A stretch of 64,000 nt of DNA from Calocera cornea HHB12733 (taxonomy: Eukaryota > Basidiomycota > Dacrymycetes > Dacrymycetales > Dacrymycetaceae), in NCBI GenBank assembly GCA_001632435.1, contig KV423915.1, forward strand, positions 185,653 through 249,652, given 5' to 3'. Each line of letters begins with the position of its first letter. The stretch's first letter is position 1. Under the pieces are notes generated by a model. It ran no database searches. It was not told where the DNA came from and was given only the letters and a program-made list of their open reading frames with translations. Below, in pieces: positions 40,907-53,653 of this stretch. The position numbers and the translations under genes were made by a program.

Positions 40907-43670
40907 CTAAGCATCCATACACAACATAAGTTCCCGTGGCGGTCTGTGGAAACTGGTCCGCCACCACTTCTTCAGCATACGGTCTGGGATGACAGTGTCA
41001 TGATACAGTCGACAGGTGCACTCTACCACAGGTTTGTCCAGTACTTTGGAATAGGAAGTCGAGGATTCCATGACGTGCTCAATCACGGAGGCAATCCTTG
41101 CACTGTAGGAAGCCCGATAACACACTTTATGAGATCGTTCAAGACAATCAAACAACCGAACTAGTGCAGCAAACCTTGTTAGACTCTTGCGCATTAGATT
41201 ACCTGGAAATGCTCTTTCCTTGGCAGTCTTTGACCTCCGGTGACTGCAGCCCCATTGTAACTTGCCTTCGTGCGACGTGCATGTGTCCCCGTCCAAGATC
41301 CAGGGTTGAATGCCACATAGCAAAGCGCTAGCCGCCTCGTGCCAATAACCATGGCTGGCCATGAAGTGTTCCACTTCCCAGAAGTATTTCCGTGCAGTCT
41401 TTGGCTCGATGTACCACCTCCGGGGTCCCCTCCTGTGATACATATGCATGAGCTGTATCGCTGCTTCATCACATTTTCCCACGCTTTCCTTGAAGCGCGC
41501 TTGTCCCAACTCAACTGGAAGAGCCCACTGAAGCAAATGATGTTGTGTATACAGCCAGCTTGACATTTGTTGTGGCATTCCCATTGCTCCAGCCCGACTC
41601 TGTTGATCGCATAGAACCTCACAGTGAGGCCAAACCTTACCCTTACGCGGGCATCGGTGTCTGAGACTCTCGATTGAGTCCAGGAGAGTCTGAAGCAGGT
41701 TGATGTGCCGACTTGTCGCAAAGCAATGCACCTCCCTTGCAATAGAGCAAAACAGCTGGAGGTCCGCATCGGCCCATCCCTGGAAGGAAGTAAGTGTGTT
41801 CAAGAAAACCGAGAGGGAATTGTCCTTGAGATTGAACAGGTTGGACTCGGCTGTGCCGGGAGTTCCCAAGACTAATCTCTATCCGTTATGAAGAACCAGC
41901 ACAAGGCATCCAAGTGTGATCCATGACACGGATACCTGTGCATCACAAAGTCTCGGATGGTTGGTAGAACATACAATGTCGCCTTGTCCGTCTTCAACGC
42001 AAGCGCGGCATGGATAATTACTCGCATAGCATCATCGACTTTCTCCACCTGACGAAAAGCAACAGGAATTGCGTCAATAAGGATGCCTTGTGGTAAGAGT
42101 GAAAGCAAGCGGAGAAGCTGCATCGCTTCTGGATGGTCGACCATCTCACGCGAATTAAGGGAGAGCTGGATTGAGACCTCTAGACTTCTGCGACGAGTAG
42201 TCTTGCTGCCCTTTGCTAATAGAGCAGTCTTCTCTTTGTGGTAAAGTGCAAGCAGTTCAGTGGGTGAGAAATTTTGACCAAGCTTTGCCATGAGCTCTAC
42301 TGCAAGAGGTAGACCACCTAGATGGGTGAGTAGCTCATCCAAACAGCCATCATCTTCACTTCCAGATATTCCCAGATACATCAGCTTGGAGTCGCTCAAT
42401 ATGAGAGGTTGAAGCTGTGGCAGAAATGGACGTGACCGTGCAACACTCAATGGTCGTAGCGCCCCCCGCATCGTTAGCATATGGGAAAGGTCCGAATCGT
42501 CGACCAGCTCTCGTAGCACACCTTCAACCTCCTCTTGGTCGTCAGTTTGCCATGCAGTTTCAAAGTTATCCAGAAGAAGAAGCTTGGGACCTCGTAATTT
42601 CCGGCGGAATGATGGTCCCGATAAGGCAGGAGGCATGTTTCCATACGCTTCAGTCGCAGACCATAATGCAGCGAGAATGGCACTAGCGGTATCAATTCCG
42701 TCACAGCTCACGAATATTCGGTTTTTCTCGAACTTCATGTTGACACGTTCGTCATGAAGAACAGCCAGTGCTACAGTAGTTTTGCTGATGCCACCGGTAC
42801 CTAGGATTGCGACTCGTCCAGACTTGTTGACTGTAAGTGTGTTCACAACCGAATCGATGATGTGGGCTCGTCCTTGAATGTGAGGGGTCGGCCGTGGAAT
42901 GATGACCGCAGTGCATCCCAGTACACTGGGACCTTTCGTGAGTGATTGTTCCAATGTATTTTGAGGCGTACTTACGACGGAGAAGGGCTCGTGCCTGAAG
43001 AAGGCTGGGTAACAACAGTAAGACAAGGGCAAAAGGGGAGTCAACACATGCATACCTTAAAATGCTCCCAAAGACCAATGAAGATGTTGCGCTGGTGCAA
43101 TGTCAGCAATGGTTGTTCTTTTCGTCCACACCTACTCACATCAATATTGTCTAGGGCCAAGTCCAGCTCTGCATGGAATCTTTCGATACTGCTGAGAAAT
43201 TTCTCCTCCGAGAGCATTATCTGAAGCCCGCCCTCCGAATTCTGCTGATTCACGAACGTCATCACCTCCTCGATTACCCTATGAATCGAGCTTAGCAAAC
43301 ATCTCCGCTTCCGTCGTGTGTGGACACTTACCCGCTCAGTCGCTCTACTGCCTTCTGAATATGTACATCCGGCCCGGGCTGGCAGTTCTTCATCCGGTCC
43401 AGGACATGTTCGGTGGCCTCGTTGATGCGGTGGACCAGAGGACCAAGCTTTGCGGCATTGCCATCAACTTGCTGGAGCACCACCGTAACTCACTCATCCT
43501 TTGAGACAGCTGTCTGCTAGGTCCTTCAACTTATCCAGGCTTGGCTCTACAATGTCGCCCCGGGCAGAGTTCCAGCCGCGGTTGACGACACCGGCAACAG
43601 CACTCAATTTGGTTCTCTTGTGGGGTCGGTCAGGCGGCCCAAGTGGTTCTAAATAACAGCGTCGCAGCAT
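40907..43670 (-). pseudogene. NB-ARC/STAND NLR-like gene, largely preserved but frame-disrupted
   Basis: Exons with clean splices are ...-43332, 43278-43140, 43091-43056, 43004-42976 and 42925-41872. The N-terminal part is predicted helical (LVHRINEATEHVLDRMKN, VIEEVMTFVNQQNSE). It precedes an NB-ARC-type NTPase: HIQGRAHIIDSVV, a Walker A variant GTGGISKTTVAL (Ser where Gly is usual), Walker B KLLLLDNFETAW, then LGGLPLAVELMAKLG (GLPLA motif). Such proteins act as fungal NLR-like sensors. Two lesions are seen. Near 43500 the frame from ATG 43670 ends at TGA, and the conserved frame has GAG TGA where CGA is expected. At 41872 a TAG follows FFITDRD, while related sequence (GTPGTAESNLFNL onwards) continues one frame over down to 40907. 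An alternative intron ending GATTAG does not restore that frame. Confidence 0.72.
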
Positions 43671-44745
43671 AGTGAGCCGTAGACCAATTGGATAACAAGA
43701 GGCATGTAGAGCGGCCAGTTCACGAAGTCCGCACGAAAGTGAGAGAAAGTACGGCTAGACAACGCGCAGAGACACCCAGCAAATATGCTAAAGTCAAGCG
43801 CGCAGAGTGCCGGGAATACGCCCAACATCAGGCGTGCACACCCGGCCAGAATTATCTGCAGTTCCGGGAAAGGAAGAGCTGAACGGCATTCCCGCAGGCT
43901 GGGAACGGACAACCGTCACATTGTTCGGCCAGGCTGATCTCTCTAGAGTCAATGGAGGATCATCCCCGGTGAACAGTCCTCGAAACGCATGCAAGATATA
44001 GATTTGAAATATAGTCACGTAGTGCCCAGATGCAGAGTACGGCCACAGGAATCAGACAAGCGCAATGTGGATAACAGAACAGGAAACAGGTGCCCGGCAC
44101 ATCGTAATAGATCCTCATCCTGCTAGATCACCATGTTAACCATGCGGCCAGCCGGATACACCGACAGGGGCAAGCCAGGATACTGGCACCGGCCGGGATC
44201 CTCGGGCTCCCGGAGAGTAAGCGCCGAAAAGGGAAGCACAGCCGCGGAACAGAAGACGGTTCTGTTGTGCCCATTGTCCGAAACTGCGATTGGTGTTTCA
44301 GGATCCCGGCGTCGCACACTTGCAGGAGAACATCCTTCAAGTGATTCGTATAATATCCCAGATGACAACAAATTAGGATCATAAGTGAACCGAAGTGATA
44401 CGCGTGCAGATGGGATGGGCCAACTGCAGTGCTGGCAGTTACCGCAAGAATGACAAAGGAAGATGGATTGTACATCGCACCAAAAGGGGCAACCCTTTTT
44501 CACGCGCGGGGGGATAGCCACTCCGCCTTTGGACAATACGTTAGCGCGTTCGCCCTTTGCTTTTGTCCTGAATCCGGCATCTGCTCCTCGAACAAAAGAT
44601 CGCAGAATGGCTTTGATATGCGCCCCGACGACCGTCAAAAGGATGGGCGCGGCTTGTTCTCGTTTCACCACCTCTCTGCGCTGTTCTCCCTCTTCGGTCT
44701 GCGACATCGGCTCTACTTGGCCTTACCCTCCTCCTGCGCCGAGCC
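43671..44745. other. Divergent intergenic region (1.07 kb)
   Basis: This lies between the start of the NLR-like gene (-) and the Ser/Pro-rich gene (+). No gene is recognised and no convincing promoter element is seen. Confidence 0.4.
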
Positions 44746-47366
44746 ATGGCCTTAACGATGACCGCTCTCCGCACACCGCCCTCTCCCTCCCACCTCCCTT
44801 ATACGATTGCGCCCATCGCTCCCAGGAAGTCGTATCGTAGCATCCCTCCTGCACCTTTGGGTCAGCCTTCAGCTCAGAAGTATCTGGATCTGGATCTGTC
44901 CGGTCTCAGTGCCGCACTGACCACGGCTCACACACCGCCGTTGTCCTCTGCATCAACCTCCTCCAGCTCGAGCACTGGTACTCCGCCAACTGACTCCCTT
45001 GTGAAGAGGTCGTCGAGGATTATCCAATTCGGTACTGGCTTGCCTTCATCTCCTCTGACAAGGCGATCGATGGCCGGCCTCCAGCACAAGCGCACGCTTT
45101 CCTTCTCTGCGACCCTGTTACATCGACCGTCGGTCGCGAGCATGTCTTCATTCGAGGGTGAGGGGAGAGAGGAGCAGTTCCACGCGTCATTTCCTCTTCC
45201 TCCCGGGGTAGAGATTGGTGCGTGCGTCATATATGCGCATATAGGGTCGGCGCTGACCCACCCGCAGGCGATGAGACGTTCTCCTACGCGCATGCGCGCC
45301 GTGCATCGCTACCAATCTCCGACAGGGGCTCATGGTCACAGCATATGGACGATTTCAGCAAGCTCCTCGACGAGGTCATGCCGAGCACATCCCCCGGGCG
45401 CATCAGCCCGAGCGACTATCCTCCACCGCCCGAGCGGTTCCGGTCACGCCGCTCAGCCTACCCCGAGTCGTGCCACTCCATCGCTGGGAGTCTGTCCTCC
45501 CGCCCATCGCGCGACGACCTGCACGCGAAGCCCTTCAACAGGGATACGACGATGTCGCTTCCCTTCGTGTGGGCGGACGGCACGCCCCTCCAGCGCCAGC
45601 CGACGAACGCGAGCACGCACAGGCCCGCGGGTGGGCTGAAGCGGGAGAAGTCGGCATATGCGCCCTTCCCCGAATCTCCCAAGGCGTTCTCGCCTACAGC
45701 GTCGGAATTCGAGATGTATCCATTCTCGGATGCCAAGTCGATTTCCAGCCCGTCAAGCAAGATCAGCACGCCTAGCCCAACTCGCCGGCGCGGCCGTTCC
45801 ACCAAGCGCTCCAGCACGAAGAATCTGTCCATTGCTACACGTGTGGAGCCTATGCCGCTCACCCTCAAGATGGAAATTGACACGATCCTGGAGGCCGATC
45901 CTCAGGCTGATGAACAGCCCAGCCCTGTTCCGAGCTCCGTCTTCCTCCCCGATAGCCAGTGGCCGACACCTGTGCTCGTTCCAATGCAATTGCCGGTCGA
46001 GGATATGACTCCGCTTCAGCTGGACGGTGCCTTCGAGGCATCTCAAGACAAAGTCCCGCTGATTCAAAGCGTGGAGGAGATGGACATGGATGAGGTCCTC
46101 AGGAATATGGAGATCATCATGCGTGTTACGGAGGAACTCGACCTCAAGTATACGACCTTCGACGAGAAGCCGAGTGCCAGGTCGACCAAGTCATGTGCCG
46201 TTGCGGAACAATACGGTCCCAAGATGGAATCGACGAAGCCACTCAGGCTCCCGAACAAACCTCTGAAGGTCAACAAGGAGCTGCCTTTGCCTCCGGCTGC
46301 CATGGTCGAGCTGAAGAATGCTATCGACAGCAATCCTATCCAGTCTCTTCAAGGTGTCTTGAAGGGGAAGAGATCGACAAACGACTTGTGGAGGAGTAAG
46401 TATCCGTCCAACTATATGCTGCTACAGGTACTGACCCTTGCTTCAGCCATGGTGTCTAATCCCATGTCGCCGGTGCAGCCTAAGCAGGAGCAGATCAAGC
46501 AAGCCGCCCAACCTCGATCAGCTCAATCGTCGCCCAGACCTCTGCCTAGTCCACCTCGCACGCCCAGCCCGGTCAAGAGGTCTGCCTCCCGTTCGATGTT
46601 GCGCACTCCGAGCCCGATACAGCTTTCCCCGCCGTGCTCCATACGGTCCCCGAGTCCCGCGAAGATCACACCTCCGCCCCGCCCCATTCGTTCCCCAAGT
46701 CCTCTGATACTGGAAGACCTTGAGTTTCTCGAACAGATCGACTTCGATCTGCGTTCCGCGCCTCCGAGCCCCACTCCGAGCCCATTCGGGATGCGCTCGT
46801 CTCCCAACGTGCTCACCACCCACGCAAGGCGGGATTCCATCGATTCGTTCATGTCGACGGACTATGACTCCCATCACGGCGCAGAACCGCCTTCGTTCCT
46901 GCGCATCCCCCACCAGCAGTTCGCACAACAAATACCATCCAAGGCAGCGCGCAAGCTCGGTGTATCGGAGGACGTGGTGATGGTGCTCAATCGCTCGCCA
47001 TCGCGCAGCTCCAACTTCAGCGACCACAACCGGCCTGCATCCCCAAAGCCGAAGAAGAAGCCCTTTGGCAGCCTCTTCGGATCAGCGCATAAAAAGGGAG
47101 CAAAGGCCAAGCTGGAGATCTCTCTTCCGATGGCAGGTCCCGTCGAACCGGTTGTTCTGTACACGCCTTCTCTCAAATCGCCGACGCCGTCGTACCCGAT
47201 TCATCATGAGCAGGGGTTCTTCGCACGCGCTTCCTCGCCTTTGTTCGCTCCACACACGACCGGTCGTGCTACGAGCCCGGCGGCAGCGTCCATGAGGACA
47301 AGTCCCAACAACGCTTCCCACTTCCGAGCCGCGAGGGATAGGTCGACTGCTCAGCAGTGGATCTAA
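44746..47366 (+). CDS. Disordered Ser/Pro-rich protein of unknown function
   Basis: Three exons, 44746-45217, 45268-46395 and 46447-47366 (839 residues). I do not recognise the family. The sequence is rich in Ser-Pro and Thr-Pro motifs, especially TPSPVKRSASRSMLRTPSP and IRSPSPAKITPPPRPIRSP near residues 570-620. These would be good CDK/MAPK sites. A moderately ordered acidic segment sits in the middle (SVEEMDMDEVLRNMEIIMRV, about 430-450) and may form a helix. A basic patch near the C-terminus (KPKKKPFGSLFGSAHKKGAK) may serve as a nuclear or phosphoinositide-binding motif. The three frames coincide, and both introns have strong GTGCG/GTAAG donors. A second ATG four codons downstream could also be used. 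Confidence 0.75.
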
Positions 47367-47983
47367 GCCAAGTCGCAGTCAGCGGCCGCTGACAAACCTA
47401 CATTTTCTTTCTATCTTTCCCCTTCGGGTTGGGTGCAGAGCAGTCATTCTTCGCAACATAATATTTATAACGCAATAACCTCCCTCATTCCGATCGCAAC
47501 CCAAGACCATAGCAACGCACGTACTATGATATTCTCTAATCATAATCTGTCCCCATCGCAGAATTTACCGCGTCCAGAGTGCAGGTGCAACAGCAGAATC
47601 CTTGTACTGTTATCAATTGTATCATCGCTACATTCGATCATGAAAGAGATAGCTAGATGAAAAAGAGCACGGAATATCGACCACGAGATCGGGAAGCGCT
47701 GGCTCGTCTGCGAACAGACCGAGTTTAGACCATGCGCGCTCACTCCTACCGCAGAAGCATCAAACGGGGAGGAAATGGAAGGGAGAAAGGAAGGGAAGGG
47801 GCCGAAGTTAGCGGACAGGGAATATCCATTAAGAACGGGGGTACAGAGGTACGGACGTGACGTGGACGGGTTCGGAGCTGCCTTGTCGTGGCCGTGAGCT
47901 GGGAACAAGCGCGAGAACAAGGACGTTCCGATTAGAACACAAGAGCGGGATAAGAAGCGAGGGGCGGCTGGCGCGGGGTGGTA
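47367..47983. other. Convergent 3' region (0.6 kb)
   Basis: This lies between the Ser/Pro-rich gene (+) and SHO1 (-). It is AT-richer than its neighbours, as expected for two 3' untranslated regions. No other feature is seen. Confidence 0.45.
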
Positions 47984-49408
47984 TCAGATGAGTTGGAGAT
48001 AGTCTGATGGAGCGGATCAGATCAGCGTCAGCGGGTGCAGGGTGGGCAGAAGAAGAGGGGGATGACTTACTGGACGGGGCGATGCCGGTCGAGCCGTCCT
48101 GTTTCCTTGCCTGCCACCACTTGCCCGTGTTGTCGAGGATGTCCATCACCTCCCCCTTGACGAACGAGATCTCGTTCGGGTCGTCGGGCGAGGCGGTGTC
48201 TGCCATCTGGATGAGCATCCTGCACAACGAGAAACATGTGGCGGGATGCACTCACAAGCATACAGCGCGCGCGCCCGGTACGCGTACGTCTCTCCACCCG
48301 TGCTCTGCGCCGCGTCGCCCGTGCTCATAAGCGGCTGGCTCGCGCTCTGGTTCCCAATGCTTCCATTCGGGTCCCTCTCGCTCGCCGCCGCCGCCGCGGC
48401 GCTCCCGCCCATGCCGCCGGGTGCGGAGCCCGGATTGCTCGCCACGCCCATGCTGACGGGCTTGGAGTCCCTATGATCGCCGAAGGAGGACTTGGGCGCG
48501 CCGAACCCGCCCGTCGTGCTCCCCGGCCCGCCGATGCCGCCGCCGATGGGCCCGCCCCCGACGTCCGCGTTCGAGTACCCGCCCGACGCGTAGCCGTTCC
48601 CGCCTCCGCCGGAGGAGATGCCCATGCCCATGGTATTGGAGGTGCGGGTGCGGCGGCGGGATCCGCGCGAGGGCGGGGAGAGCCCGCCGGAGCCCATCTG
48701 TTGGAAGATGTAGTACATGTACGAGTCTTCCTCTGCGGTGAAGTAGAGAACCCAGAGAATCTGCGGCGCCGCGTCAATATTCGCGTGGGAAACACAGGGA
48801 ACGCGACACGTACGTCGACGATGGCGAGGATCAACCAGCCAGCGCCGAACGCTTCCTGAGCGCGTGTTGGGCCGAAAATGCCACTATTCGTGCCGTCCAC
48901 CGCGAAGACGATCGCGACAGCGCCGAAGACGGAGATCTGCAGGGTAACAATTGAGTAAGCACGCGATTAATGGAGGGTGGGGCTTCGCGAAGCCGGAGGA
49001 AATGGGCGGACTAACCTGTAGGCGGTGCGTGCCGATGGAGTCTGTCGCCAGCGCGTGGAGGACACCGAGGATGATGCAGAGTTGCAGGCTGGGGCGGGGG
49101 TCAGCCGTGTGCGATGTGGGAGATATGGAGGCCTACAAGATACCGAACCATAGGACGTTAACGAAGGCGTTGCCGACTGTGGAAGGTAAGCGAAGGCCAG
49201 CGCCAATCACGGAAGTACGCACTTTGCGCTGTTGCTGCTGCTTGTCCTATGAAGGCTACGACCCATCCGATCTTCCGGGAATTAGACATCGGGTACGGTC
49301 TACGATTGTAAAAGAGCTCACGAAGGCGAGGATGAAGGTGAAGAGGAAGAGGTAGTGGGTGACGATTGGGCGAAAGTCGTAGCCCTCGCCACCTCCGCGC
49401 GGCGGCAT
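47984..49408 (-). CDS. SHO1: High-osmolarity sensor, four-TM plus SH3 protein
   Basis: Eight exons: 49408-49322, 49271-49223, 49176-49137, 49088-49016, 48936-48814, 48760-48256, 48199-48071 and 48003-47984 (341 residues; yeast Sho1 is 367). SHO1 is the plasma-membrane adaptor of the HOG MAPK branch and binds Pbs2 through its SH3 domain. Four membrane segments fill residues 1-130: [52 protein letters not shown] and [18 protein letters not shown] Gly/Ser-rich linker follows (about 140-275). The C-terminal SH3 runs from [16 protein letters not shown] through [26 protein letters not shown]. Small exons were fixed by phase and family similarity; ALYAYTAS needs an acceptor at 48200. Confidence 0.95.
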
Positions 49409-50008
49409 TGTGTTTGTATTGCTCTTCGCGGGCAGGGAGCCCGAGGAGGTGGTGAGGGAGAGGTGGTGGGTCGGCAGCTGCTGTGCCGGGGGAGGGGAGC
49501 GGGCGTGGGCGGTGGAAGCCGTGTCGTCCACGGTGGCTGCTGCGTCGGGGTCGGTCCGCGACGCGCTCTGTGGGTGTGCTGCGTGGGCCTTGGAGCTGTC
49601 TCGCTGTCCGCTGTGGATGAAGGAGATGAACGCCGTCGTTGTCGCTGTCCAGTCCCTGTGTACGATGCCTATCTGCTGACGAGGGTGGTGTGCAGCGGGT
49701 GGCAGACGATGAGGACGGTGATGGGCTGTTTGTGTTTGTGCGAGGGGAGGGCTGCCGTGCTTGGACAACGCGCCCAGCGGCCACCACGCCAAAAGAACAA
49801 CATCCGCACCGCTGCTTCCGCACTGCCACGCGACCTGCAGAGGGTTCGGATGCGCCCGGCAACCCCTCTGGCGCGTCTACGCAGCACACCCGGGGGAAAA
49901 GAAACGGCGAGCAGCGCGGGAGCGCGCAGCACATTGATTGGCTTGGGTAAAAATACAGTATGACATTAATAGCATAGCAGGGTACCAGCGCACCCGGCCC
50001 TCTCCTCC
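49409..50008. other. Intergenic region (600 bases) upstream of SHO1
   Basis: This holds the SHO1 promoter and the 3' end of the NTF2-fold gene. A TACAGTA copy lies at about 49953-49959. No gene is recognised; long open frames here are GC-driven. Confidence 0.45.
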
Positions 50009-50921
50009 TCAGCCGACAAACCGCATGTGGTCAGACAGGATATAGTACCGGTCGACGAGCAGCCACTGCTCCCGCGGCAAGCCCGAGCCCTCGAGGTCCG
50101 GGCTGAGCACAAATGTCTGCGAGAACGTACGCGGCCACGCGTCCTCGACGTTGTAGCCCCGCGGCGGGGGGTTGTCGATGGCGTCCTTGCCGTGGACGAC
50201 CGTGCCGGAGACGGAGAGCAGGAGGGACGGCTTGCGGTCGTTCAGCCCTTCCGTGCCTTCCACGCACACACACGGTTAATAAACGCGTATCTAGATCCAG
50301 GTACAGGAGGGGCATACCTGGTATGGCGTGGCAGTCGTAGGCTTGGACGTCGTGCCTCGACGGCGGAAGCTTGGTGAAGAAGTCGTTCAGCGCCTCCAGG
50401 CCCTGGATCTTGTTCCCGTTCCATACGAGCGTCGACGTCGGCCGGTACATCTTGATGATGTTCTATGCCCGCGTTAGCATATACGACCCGAGGCGGGATC
50501 TGTGGCACTCACCAGTCGTCCGGCGGCGGCGTCCATGTTCGAGTAGAACACAGCAACGAAGTCATCTGCCGCCCTTCCCGCCAGTTCAACCCTACACGCA
50601 CACAAACACGCTACAGTCAGCATCCACCCTCCCCCAAGCCAAGGCGAGAACCAGCACTCACTTCTCATTCCGAACATACCGCGCCCGCGGCTTCCCCCGC
50701 CCAGGCACCGCCGCGCCCCTCACGCTAATCCCGTTCGACCGCGCATGCGCGCCGCCCCTGCCCGCCCCACCGCCCGCGACGGGGATGCGGGAGGGTGAGC
50801 CTGAGCTGCCTCCCGGCGGGGCGGGGGAGAGGCGGTTGAGCAGCGAGCCCGAGCCCGAGCCGGACGAGGGCGGGTTTTGGTGCAGCGCGCCGCGGATGGC
50901 GGCTGCGGCGAGGGGCGGCAT
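50009..50921 (-). CDS. NTF2-fold mRNA-export factor, NXT1/Mtr2-like
   Basis: Four exons: 50921-50662, 50591-50513, 50462-50318 and 50256-50009 (243 residues). From about residue 90 the protein follows p15/NXT1: AADDFVAVFYSNMD, then IIKMYRPTSTLVWNGNKIQG, LEALNDFFTKLP, AYDCHAIPG, SLLLSVSGTVVHG, and FSQTFVLSP with WLLVDRYYILSD. NXT1/Mtr2 pairs with the large NXF1/Mex67 receptor to export mRNA through nuclear pores. An N-terminal extension of about 85 residues is Ser/Gly/Pro/Ala-rich and basic, unlike the compact 140-residue relatives. The exact ATG is the only in-frame one upstream of the domain that fits the splice. NTF2 itself is less likely because the VWNGN and FFTKLP motifs are of the p15 type. 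Confidence 0.82.
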
Positions 50922-51327
50922 TGGAGTAGGAGGTTAGTTGGGGTACAGCTGGCTTTGGCTGGCTTTGGTTGTACGCTAGCTGGGGCTAGTGGGCCGGATA
51001 GGCAGGTGTATGCGCCTTGAGTGGACAGTGCGTGCTTGAGTCGTACCGCGCTTTTTGTAGGCAAGCCGGCGCGCGAGTGACTTGCTCGGCCCTGACCGCA
51101 AGTCATCGGAGGCAGCCCGGAGGCATTTCTGACCTTCAGCTTACGGCATTCCTTGTTCTGTTTCTTTTCTTTTCTTTTCTTTTCGTGCCACGGATGACTC
51201 ATGACTGCGGCGAGGATCAGTATTGTGCAGTCAGAGCACAGGGTGCATGCGCGAGAATATGGCATTAAGTGGATCATAACGGTCATCCAAGCATGTGGTA
51301 TCGGTATCCCCCTCGCCCCAGCAACTC
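50922..51327. other. Intergenic region with (TTTTC)n tract
   Basis: These 406 bases separate the start of the NTF2-fold gene (-) from the end of SYO1 (-). A pyrimidine tract of about five TTTTC units lies at 51158-51186, on the side that would be an AG-rich tract in the promoter of the NTF2-fold gene. Confidence 0.5.
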
Positions 51328-53653
51328 CTACTCCATCATCGCGTCCTCCCCTTCCCCACCAGCGCCCTCGCCGAGGGCCGGCAAGCTCTTCCTCCACAGG
51401 ACGAACCTGCCCCACTCGCCGACCATCCCGCGCCCCTCGTCCCTCTCCCGCCCCTTCCACCGCCTCACCTCCCTCCCCAGCCAGTGCCGGGCTTGCTCCA
51501 TCACCTGCAGATACCCTCCTTCCGCGAAGACGCCGTCGTTGGGGGACGTCTCGTCCGAGAACATGTCGATCACCCCGTGCATATGGGCGAGGGTGAGCGG
51601 TGCGCTCTGCGATGTGAACGGCGGTGTGAACGGGCCGAACAGGAAGCTCGCAATAGCGCGGTTCTCCTCCCTGTGTTTCGGGTCCGTACGCTGCCCGAGC
51701 CGCGCAAGCGAGCCCACGCACCGTGCGCGCGTGTCCTCGTCCGCCGAGCTGGCGCAGATCTGCATAAGCTTGAGCGCAGTGTCGTCCTGCACTTCCACGG
51801 CAGAAGCGGAGGCGCCGCCGCTCTCTAGGCACGCCCAGAGCACACCCACGGCCGCCTCGCGCACTTCCTCAGGGATCTTCGTTTCGGCGGCCTTGGACGG
51901 GTCAACGAGCAGCGTGCCATTCGTCGCCGCGCCGTCCACGCCATTCACTTTGGGCGCTTCCTCCGCACCGGAACCAACGATCCCCCACACGACGCGCCAT
52001 ACCTCGTCCCTCGTCTCCCTCGGCACAGGCGCGCCGAACGCGGCCGCGCCCAGGAGGAGGTTCGACAGCGCCTCGAGTGCGCGGAGATGGATCTGCGCTA
52101 GGGCGGAGGTGATGGGCGGGACGGGGGAGGGGGAGAGGTAGGAGATGGGTGTGGCTGGGATGAGGGGGAGCAGCTGGGCCGGGAGCGCCAGGATCGTCTG
52201 CAGGACTGAGGGCAGGGGGAGCGTTGCTTCCAGCACGGGCGTTCGGTCTTCTCCGTCCTCTTCCTCCGTGTCGTCAGCGGCGTCAGCAACCATGTCCTCA
52301 TCCATGTCCTCGTCCATCCCCCCTTCCTCCTCTCCCTCCCCATCAGGGCGGAGCACCACCTCGTCCGGCAGCACTGCACAGACCCCCGCAAGCACCTCCA
52401 GCGCCATGAGCAGGGTCCTGCACCTCCGTTCCACCGCATCCAGCTCCCGCTCCTCCTCGCTCTGATGGTCCGTCCCCGGCGGCTGACCCTTCTTGGGCAG
52501 AGGCTTCGTCTGCGCCTTCCCCTGCAGCTCCAGGGCGCGCGTTGCCGTAGCGGGGAGGGAGAGCGAGAGGAGGGGGAGGATCGTCGGGAGGACTATTTGG
52601 GCATCGATGTCCACTGCTGCTGCGGGGAGGAGGGACGGGAGAGGGGAGATGTTGCGCAGGATGCCGCAGGCAAGGACGCGCAGTTCCGTCAGCCGCTCCG
52701 GGTCATCCTTCTCCTTCGCCTTGCCCTTGTCGCTCTTCTTCGGCGTCCCGTTGGTGGTTCCATTGGGCAGCACCGACCCGGTCCTCGCAGCATCCATGAG
52801 CGCGGCGACCCACTCGCCCGAGCTCCTCACCGCCTCCAAGAACGGCGGATTATCGTCCGTGAGCACATACAGGCACTGGGCGGCGGCGACGACCGTGGGC
52901 AGGGGGATCTGCTCGCGGTTGAGCAGGAAGGCAAGGAGGAAGGGCGCGAGGTCGAGTGCGTTTATGGCCGTGAGCGCTTTTTGGGATGTCTCGGAGAGGC
53001 ACCAGAAGAGCGTAAGCACGTTCTCCGCGAACGGGTAGATGAGCTTGCGCGCGGGGATCTCCGCGGGCTCTACTGGGGTATTTGAGAGGATCCGGTCGAG
53101 CGTAGCAGAAATCTAATCATCCACCATTAACAACATTCCGTAAAGCAGTAAAACAGTCAAAGGCAGACGCACCTTCTGCACACAGGTCCTGAGCGGACTC
53201 AGCACATTCTTGTTATACATCTCCCTCCCCAGCTCGACCCCGCCATCAATGCACAAGTTCCGGAGCGCCCCACTCGCTTCAACCACCACCTCCTCGGCGC
53301 TGTCACTAAGTCGCGTGATCAGCTGCCCGACCACGTTCTTTCCCTGCAGGAGGCGGCGCGTGCCGGGGTCGTTGGAGATGAGGTTGGAGATTGCGGAACA
53401 CGCCCAGGTACGGTCGCCGGCATCCGGGGCGCTGAGCTACTCTCCCCCAATCCCCCAGTCAGTCCACTACCTTTGGTTACTTGCTGAGGGAGGGACGTAC
53501 CTTTTGCATAACAGGCAGCACCTGCGCGGCCCTCTCAGCCGGGGCCGCACTCTCAGCCGCAGCCAGCCCATGGCCCAGATGATCGTCGGGCACCCGGACG
53601 GGATTATGCCTCCTCCCCGTCTTCCCCACGCGCTTCTTCTGTGATTTGCCCAT
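51328..53653 (-). CDS. SYO1: Ribosomal protein import chaperone of the SYO1/HEATR3 family
   Basis: Three exons: 53653-53501, 53436-53173 and 53112-51328 (733 residues; relatives are 620-680). SYO1 binds Rpl5 and Rpl11 together and carries them into the nucleus through Kap104. The N-terminus is the expected basic segment (MGKSQKKRVGKTGRRHNPVR, then VPDDHL), a PY-NLS-like import signal. ARM/HEAT repeats follow: TWACSAISNLISNDPGTRRL, EVVVEASGALRNLCIDGG, KLIYPFAENVLTLFWCLSE and AAAQCLYVLTDDNPPFLEAV. An acidic stretch at about 480-500 (EEGGMDEDMDEDM, DDTEEEDGED) matches the acidic loop of the family, which is involved in ligand binding. The 3' part is one long exon. Confidence 0.88.
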
